Assembly (NCBI RefSeq): GCF_039645965.1
Contig: NZ_CP147917.1
Location: 124,001 to 188,000, forward strand
Source of the DNA: Sulfurimonas sp. HSL3-2
GTDB taxonomy: Bacteria; Campylobacterota; Campylobacteria; Campylobacterales; Sulfurimonadaceae
Direction of reading: 5' to 3'
DNA: 64,000 nt
Part shown: positions 60,290 to 64,000 of the stretch, piece after piece
Position numbering within the stretch: position 1 is the stretch's first letter
How the letters are laid out: each line of letters begins with the position of its first letter
Program-made: the position numbers and the translations under genes
Notes under the pieces: model-generated
Told to the model about the DNA's origin: nothing
The model's database searches: none
Seen by the model: only the letters and a program-made list of their open reading frames with translations

Positions 60290-61624
60290 ATGAATACTCA
60301 AAATATAATGGATATTGCCAGCAAAGATGTTATAACTATTACAGAAGATGAGACGATCGCAGATGCAATAGAGAAGATGTATATGCACAATCATAGAGAT
60401 GTGATCGTACTTTCAAACCGTCATAAAAAATTTGGACTGTTAAGCAGTGTCGATCTTATCAAGATGAAAAAACAGGGGATAGACTTTAATCAGAAGATAT
60501 CATCCGTATTGTATCCCGGGATCGAGACGATCAGTCATAAAAGTTCATTGCTTGATGCTGTCGATAATATAAACTATCAAAACTATCCTATGTGTGTCGT
60601 AGATGATGATGATAATCTGGTAGGATTTGTCTCTTACTACAATATCATCTCTTCAGTCGATCCGAATCTGATGTTAGAGCGCAGATATGTAGGCGAATTT
60701 GTAGTAGGATCAGAGCTTAAAAAGGCTTCACAGGAGTTACCGCTATGCGATGTCATAGGAATGATGCGCGATACGATATATGATTGTGTGATACTCACGG
60801 ATGAAGAGCAAAGATCCGTAGGGATCATCACTACAAAAGATGTTATACGGTTTTTTAACGAGTGTGTGGATTTTGACGGAAAAGCACGAGATTATATGGT
60901 CTCTCCGATACTGACTGTAAGTTACGAGACCACTATAAAAGATGCTTTGGAATTCATTAAGGACAAACAGTTTAAAAGAATTATCATAACAAATATGGAC
61001 GGCGACACGATAGGACAGATAACTCAAGATGAGCTGCTTTCAAGGATATACTCACGCTGGGCGGATATCATGCGTAATAGGCATAACAAGCTTGAAGAGG
61101 TAAACAGAGCTCTGAATGAAAAAGCGATGCAGTATGAGATGATGTCGGTGACCGACAGACTAACAGGAATATATAATAGAGGAAAGTTTGAGGTCGAGTT
61201 AAGTAACGAGATCCAAAGAGTAAACCGTTATGATTCAGAACCTTTCTCTTTGATATTTTTTGATATCGATAATTTTAAAAAGATCAACGATACATACGGA
61301 CATTCAGTAGGAGATCTGGTACTTATTAAGATCGTAAGCCTGTTACATAATGCATTACGGACAACAGATGTATTTGCCCGCTGGGGAGGAGAGGAGTTCG
61401 TCATTATCATGCCTCATACAGCTTTGTCAAATGCAGTAGAAGCCGCCGAAAAACTGCGTCAAGTCATAGAGAAAGAGGATATAAAAGAGGTGGGTCACGT
61501 CACCTGCAGCTTCGGCGTTACCGAGTTCTTAAAAGAGGATGATATTCAATCTCTTATCATCAGAGCGGACAACGCTATGTATAAAGCGAAAAAAGAGGGT
61601 AAAAACAGAGTGACAGTCGCATAA
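60290..61624 (+). CDS. CBS-domain diguanylate cyclase
   Basis: A 444-residue cytoplasmic protein. Residues about 5-120 and 150-265 hold two CBS pairs (VITITEDETIADAIEKMYMHN, YPMCVVDDDDNLVGFVSYYN, VSYETTIKDALEFI), which usually bind adenosine nucleotides. The GGDEF domain (about 290-444) has LTGIYNRGKF, FFDIDNFKKINDTYGHSVGD and RWGGEEF, so it should be active. c-di-GMP output may thus respond to energy state; this is inference. TATAAT lies about 28 bases upstream of the start. An end hairpin overlaps its stop codon. Confidence 0.9.
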   Translation: MNTQNIMDIASKDVITITEDETIADAIEKMYMHNHRDVIVLSNRHKKFGLLSSVDLIKMKKQGIDFNQKISSVLYPGIETISHKSSLLDAVDNINYQNYPMCVVDDDDNLVGFVSYYNIISSVDPNLMLERRYVGEFVVGSELKKASQELPLCDVIGMMRDTIYDCVILTDEEQRSVGIITTKDVIRFFNECVDFDGKARDYMVSPILTVSYETTIKDALEFIKDKQFKRIIITNMDGDTIGQITQDELLSRIYSRWADIMRNRHNKLEEVNRALNEKAMQYEMMSVTDRLTGIYNRGKFEVELSNEIQRVNRYDSEPFSLIFFDIDNFKKINDTYGHSVGDLVLIKIVSLLHNALRTTDVFARWGGEEFVIIMPHTALSNAVEAAEKLRQVIEKEDIKEVGHVTCSFGVTEFLKEDDIQSLIIRADNAMYKAKKEGKNRVTVA

Positions 61625-61639
61625 AAATCTATGCGACTG
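61614..61639 (+). terminator. Hairpin at the end of the CBS-GGDEF gene
   Basis: CAGTCGCAT / ATGCGACTG form a perfect 9-bp stem around an 8-base A-rich loop. It includes the stop codon of the upstream gene. There is no clear T-run after it. Confidence 0.45.
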
Positions 61640-61648
61640 CTCAAGAGA

Positions 61649-61837
61649 CTACTCTTTTACTTTACATCCGGTGTCAATTTTCAAAAGTGTATAAAGTGGA
61701 CAAAAACTGATAGCGGCAGTCCCTAGAAGAACGACGCCAACGGCTCCCCACCAGTTTTGAGTCATAACTCCCCATCCTATCAGGACGATCCCCGCGACAG
61801 CTCTAATAATTCTATCTATTGTTCCTACATTACACAT
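61649..61837 (-). CDS. DUF2892-type small membrane protein
   Basis: A 62-residue protein (MCNVGTIDRIIRAVAGIVLIGWG) with two hydrophobic helices and the final SFCPLYTLLKIDTGC typical of the YgaP-like DUF2892 family. Some members are fused to rhodanese domains. The function is unknown; cysteines at the ends of both helices are conserved in the family. Monocistronic, minus strand between two plus-strand genes. Confidence 0.85.
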   Translation of the reverse strand: MCNVGTIDRIIRAVAGIVLIGWGVMTQNWWGAVGVVLLGTAAISFCPLYTLLKIDTGCKVKE

Positions 61838-61972
61838 GATAAATCCTTTGATGTAATATTGTTATGTACATTATGACATAATTATAAGATAATTTAATGT
61901 AAGGTTTTTTATTTAAGCAATAATGCTTATCTGTTCTAAAGAAAATTAATTGATTTTAAGATAAGATAAAAA

Positions 61973-63157
61973 ATGGATTTGAAAAAAATAGAAGATAAGA
62001 TCTCATCATTTTCGCCTTTTGTAAAAGATATCCGCGTTGTAATGCGTGACAACTTCCCATTCGCTATCATTTATCCGGATTTTGAAGCACTTCAAGAAGC
62101 AAAGATAATCAATATCGAAAATGAACTTCGATGGTATGGGGTAGAGCTTTACAATATGGAAGTCGATGATGCTTATAAAGTACATGGGTATGAGATCGTC
62201 CACGAGAAACTGCCCACAGAAGAGGAACCTGACGATGAGGTTTACAGAGTCTTAAAATCATACCTTTCGAGTGTGACAAAAGCGGAGATACTCCCGGCTT
62301 CGCATTTGGAACTTGATCTTGGACTGGATTCGCTTGATTATGTGGAGCTGTTTATCTTTGTAGAGAAGAGCTTCGGCGTAGAGATCGACGAAGCGCTATT
62401 TTCAAAACTCATGAAGATGAAACTGTTGTATGAATATATAAAAGAACACCAGACACATGCCACGCGCATCGATGAAACGAGAGTTAAGTGGGATGAGGTG
62501 CTAAAAGAGGATATAGACGAGAAGCTTATCTATTCGCCGATTGTGATGTTTATATTTAAAACGGTGCTGTTCCCTCTCTTTAAGCTTCTTTTTCGCATGG
62601 AAGTGATCGGCCGGGAGAACATCCCTGCAACATCCTGTCTGATCGCTCCAAATCATCAAAGCATGCTTGACGGGTTCTTGATAGAGTCCACTCTGCCTTA
62701 TACAATTTTAAAACGCAGTTTTTTTCTTTCTTACAAAGGGGTATTCGGGACTTGGTTCTTAAAGCCTATCGCCATCAACGGACAGAACATTTTGATAGAT
62801 GAAGATGAAGATCTCAAACACACGATGCAGTACTGTGCTCTGCCCTTAAAAGAGGGGAACAATCTTGTTATATTTCCCGAGGGAGCAAGAAGCAGGGACA
62901 GAAAATTTTTAGAGTTTAAACCCTTTTTCGCGATGCTCTCAAAAACTTTTGACCGACCTGTCGTACCCGTTGTGATCGACGGCAGTTTTGAAGCTTTAAG
63001 GACAGGCAAGATCATCCCGAGTCTAAAAAAAATAAGGGTGACATATTTAAAACCGATCTATCCTGAGGGTATGACATATGCCCAGATGACTGCCAAAGTC
63101 AAAGAGGCGATAGCAACTGAGATGCAGAGGAATCCGGTCTACTCCAAAGCACTTTGA
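61973..63157 (+). CDS. Acyl carrier domain-PlsC acyltransferase fusion with a remnant acyl-AMP ligase domain
   Basis: A 394-residue protein. Residues 1-90 match the C-terminal subdomain of long-chain acyl-AMP/acyl-CoA ligases (VKDIRVVMRDNFPFAIIYPD, INIENELRWYGVELYN, HGYEIVHEKLP), but the terminal GKxxR-type catalytic lysine region is missing and the large adenylation domain is absent. Residues about 90-160 form an acyl carrier domain with the phosphopantetheine Ser120 in LGLDSLDYVEL. Residues 190-394 form a PlsC (LPLAT) acyltransferase: NHQSMLD (His228-x4-Asp233) and FPEGARSR at 300-307. It probably loads acyl chains onto the carrier and transfers them to a phospholipid or related acceptor. 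The start has no clear ribosome-binding site. Confidence 0.85.
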   Translation: MDLKKIEDKISSFSPFVKDIRVVMRDNFPFAIIYPDFEALQEAKIINIENELRWYGVELYNMEVDDAYKVHGYEIVHEKLPTEEEPDDEVYRVLKSYLSSVTKAEILPASHLELDLGLDSLDYVELFIFVEKSFGVEIDEALFSKLMKMKLLYEYIKEHQTHATRIDETRVKWDEVLKEDIDEKLIYSPIVMFIFKTVLFPLFKLLFRMEVIGRENIPATSCLIAPNHQSMLDGFLIESTLPYTILKRSFFLSYKGVFGTWFLKPIAINGQNILIDEDEDLKHTMQYCALPLKEGNNLVIFPEGARSRDRKFLEFKPFFAMLSKTFDRPVVPVVIDGSFEALRTGKIIPSLKKIRVTYLKPIYPEGMTYAQMTAKVKEAIATEMQRNPVYSKAL

Positions 63158-64000
63158 ACATCATGAGCAACTTTTTTCTCATCTACGAAAAACAGTAAGA
63201 TCGCACCGACGACAAAAAACAGCGAGACCGATGCTATCGCAAGTCGTGAGTTTTCACTGAAAAGTGCAACTACGGCAATAAGTAAAGGCCCGAAGATCGT
63301 GGCGAATTTACCAAGAAAGTTGTAAAAACCGAAAAATTCTGCCGCCTGATCATGGGGGATCATCTTTGAGTAGTAGGAGCGGCTTAGTGCCTGGATGCCA
63401 CCTTGGACAAGAGCGATCATCACCGCCAGAACATAAAACTCATAGACCTCGTTCATTCTAGTCGCCCAAAAGACGATAAAAATATAGATGGCAATAGCAA
63501 GATAGATCGCTTTTTTTGTATCCCAATACTGAGCCAGTTTTGCAAACAAAAGGGTGGCTGGAAAGCCGACAAACTGCACAATCAGAAGCGCAAGTATGAG
63601 GTTGTGCGAGTCAAATCCTAGTGCCATACCGTAGTCAACAGCCATCCTGATGATCGTATCTACACCGTCGATATAAAGCCAGTATGCGATAAGAAACAGC
63701 AACAGTCCTTTGAGCTGTGATATCTTGCTGAACGTGGTTTTGAGTCTCATGTAGCCTTGTTTTATCAGACTCGTTTTTAGTTCGGTTTTTTCTCTTTTTT
63801 CCTCGACGAAGAGAAGCAGTGGAAGGGAGAAAAGTGCCCACCACAATGCTACGCTGACAAATGAGGCTTTAATGGCCGCAGCTTCATCCGTAAAGCCAAA
63901 GAACGCAAAATCCTGCAGCATCCAGACATTGACGCTAAAGAGAACCCCTCCGCCGAGATATCCTAAAGCAAAACCGAGACTCGATACAAAATCGATATTT
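63139..64000 (-). CDS. MFS transporter, UMF1-like, 5' end beyond the window
   Basis: The last 286 codons or so of an MFS transporter; the frame is open to the right edge, where LGFALGYLGGG (about 63950-63970) is the UMF1-family signature of TM5. The visible part has about eight helices and ends DEKKVAHDVQSALE. UMF1 proteins (Atg22-related) may move amino acids or other solutes; the substrate is unknown. An internal ATG at 63921 is not the true start. Its 3' end overlaps the convergent acyltransferase gene by 19 bases. Confidence 0.85.
   Translation of the reverse strand, partial: NIDFVSSLGFALGYLGGGVLFSVNVWMLQDFAFFGFTDEAAAIKASFVSVALWWALFSLPLLLFVEEKREKTELKTSLIKQGYMRLKTTFSKISQLKGLLLFLIAYWLYIDGVDTIIRMAVDYGMALGFDSHNLILALLIVQFVGFPATLLFAKLAQYWDTKKAIYLAIAIYIFIVFWATRMNEVYEFYVLAVMIALVQGGIQALSRSYYSKMIPHDQAAEFFGFYNFLGKFATIFGPLLIAVVALFSENSRLAIASVSLFFVVGAILLFFVDEKKVAHDVQSALE

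Overview
The window looks like a chromosomal segment of a free-living, flagellated member of the Campylobacterota, close to Sulfurimonas or Sulfuricurvum. The evidence is the AT-rich sequence, a pseudaminic-acid flagellin glycosylation cluster beside fliD-fliS, dense c-di-GMP and chemotaxis signalling, YeeE/YedE-type sulfur-compound transporters, a CZB-domain chemoreceptor, and a long S10-spc ribosomal operon ending at infA. No CRISPR array, rRNA operon, IS element or intact prophage was seen.

Layout. 1-7.1 kb: flagellar cap and glycosylation genes (partial maf, pseI, pseH, pseG, pseC, a FliT-position protein, fliS, fliD), mostly on the minus strand, interrupted by a plus-strand ywbE-yaiI pair; fliD has a sigma-28-like promoter. 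7.1-9.6 kb: an SDR oxidoreductase, an SPL-like radical SAM protein and a nucleoside phosphorylase-like protein. 9.7-13 kb: the SRP RNA gene followed by a large periplasmic-sensor diguanylate cyclase whose best start is a CTG codon. 13-18.2 kb: rnhB, a response-regulator/PAS/histidine-kinase hybrid, a CheY-like protein, a soluble CZB chemoreceptor and an AAA-type ATPase. 18.3-29 kb: rpsJ to infA including secY and map, without the rpmJ-rpsM-rpsK-rpsD-rpoA-rplQ tail. 29-33.6 kb: rhodanese, chorismate mutase and a divergent Mla/MCE lipid-transport operon whose ATPase-like protein lacks a P-loop. 33.6-38.4 kb: a c-di-GMP cluster (heme-motif GGDEF-EAL protein, atypical response regulator, PAS-GGDEF protein).

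39.4-50.0 kb is the accessory part. A split YeeE/YedE transporter (39.4-40.6 kb) and a TetR-headed RbbA-type export operon ending in an LpxR-like gene (40.9-49.7 kb) lie on the 3' side of tRNA-Leu(TAG). Two degenerate copies of the 3' half of that tRNA gene, in direct orientation, sit at 39.39 and 40.74 kb. This looks like two old integrative elements accreted in tandem at tRNA-Leu. A five-gene tRNA operon (Pro-His-Arg-Arg-Leu) with a near-consensus sigma-70 promoter follows.

50.7-64 kb: an NSS-family transporter, thiG, purN, nnrD, a small P-loop ATPase, kdsD, an RsuA/RluB pseudouridine synthase, yjbQ, rarA, rplT-rpmI (no infC), a CBS-GGDEF protein, and a fused protein made of the C-terminal part of an acyl-AMP ligase, an acyl carrier domain and a PlsC acyltransferase. 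The window ends in a partial UMF1-type MFS transporter. The palindrome CTTACATGTAAG and close variants recur about nine times, inside genes in two different reading frames and between genes, far more often than base composition predicts. All product names are from sequence motifs and gene order read by eye; no database search was possible.
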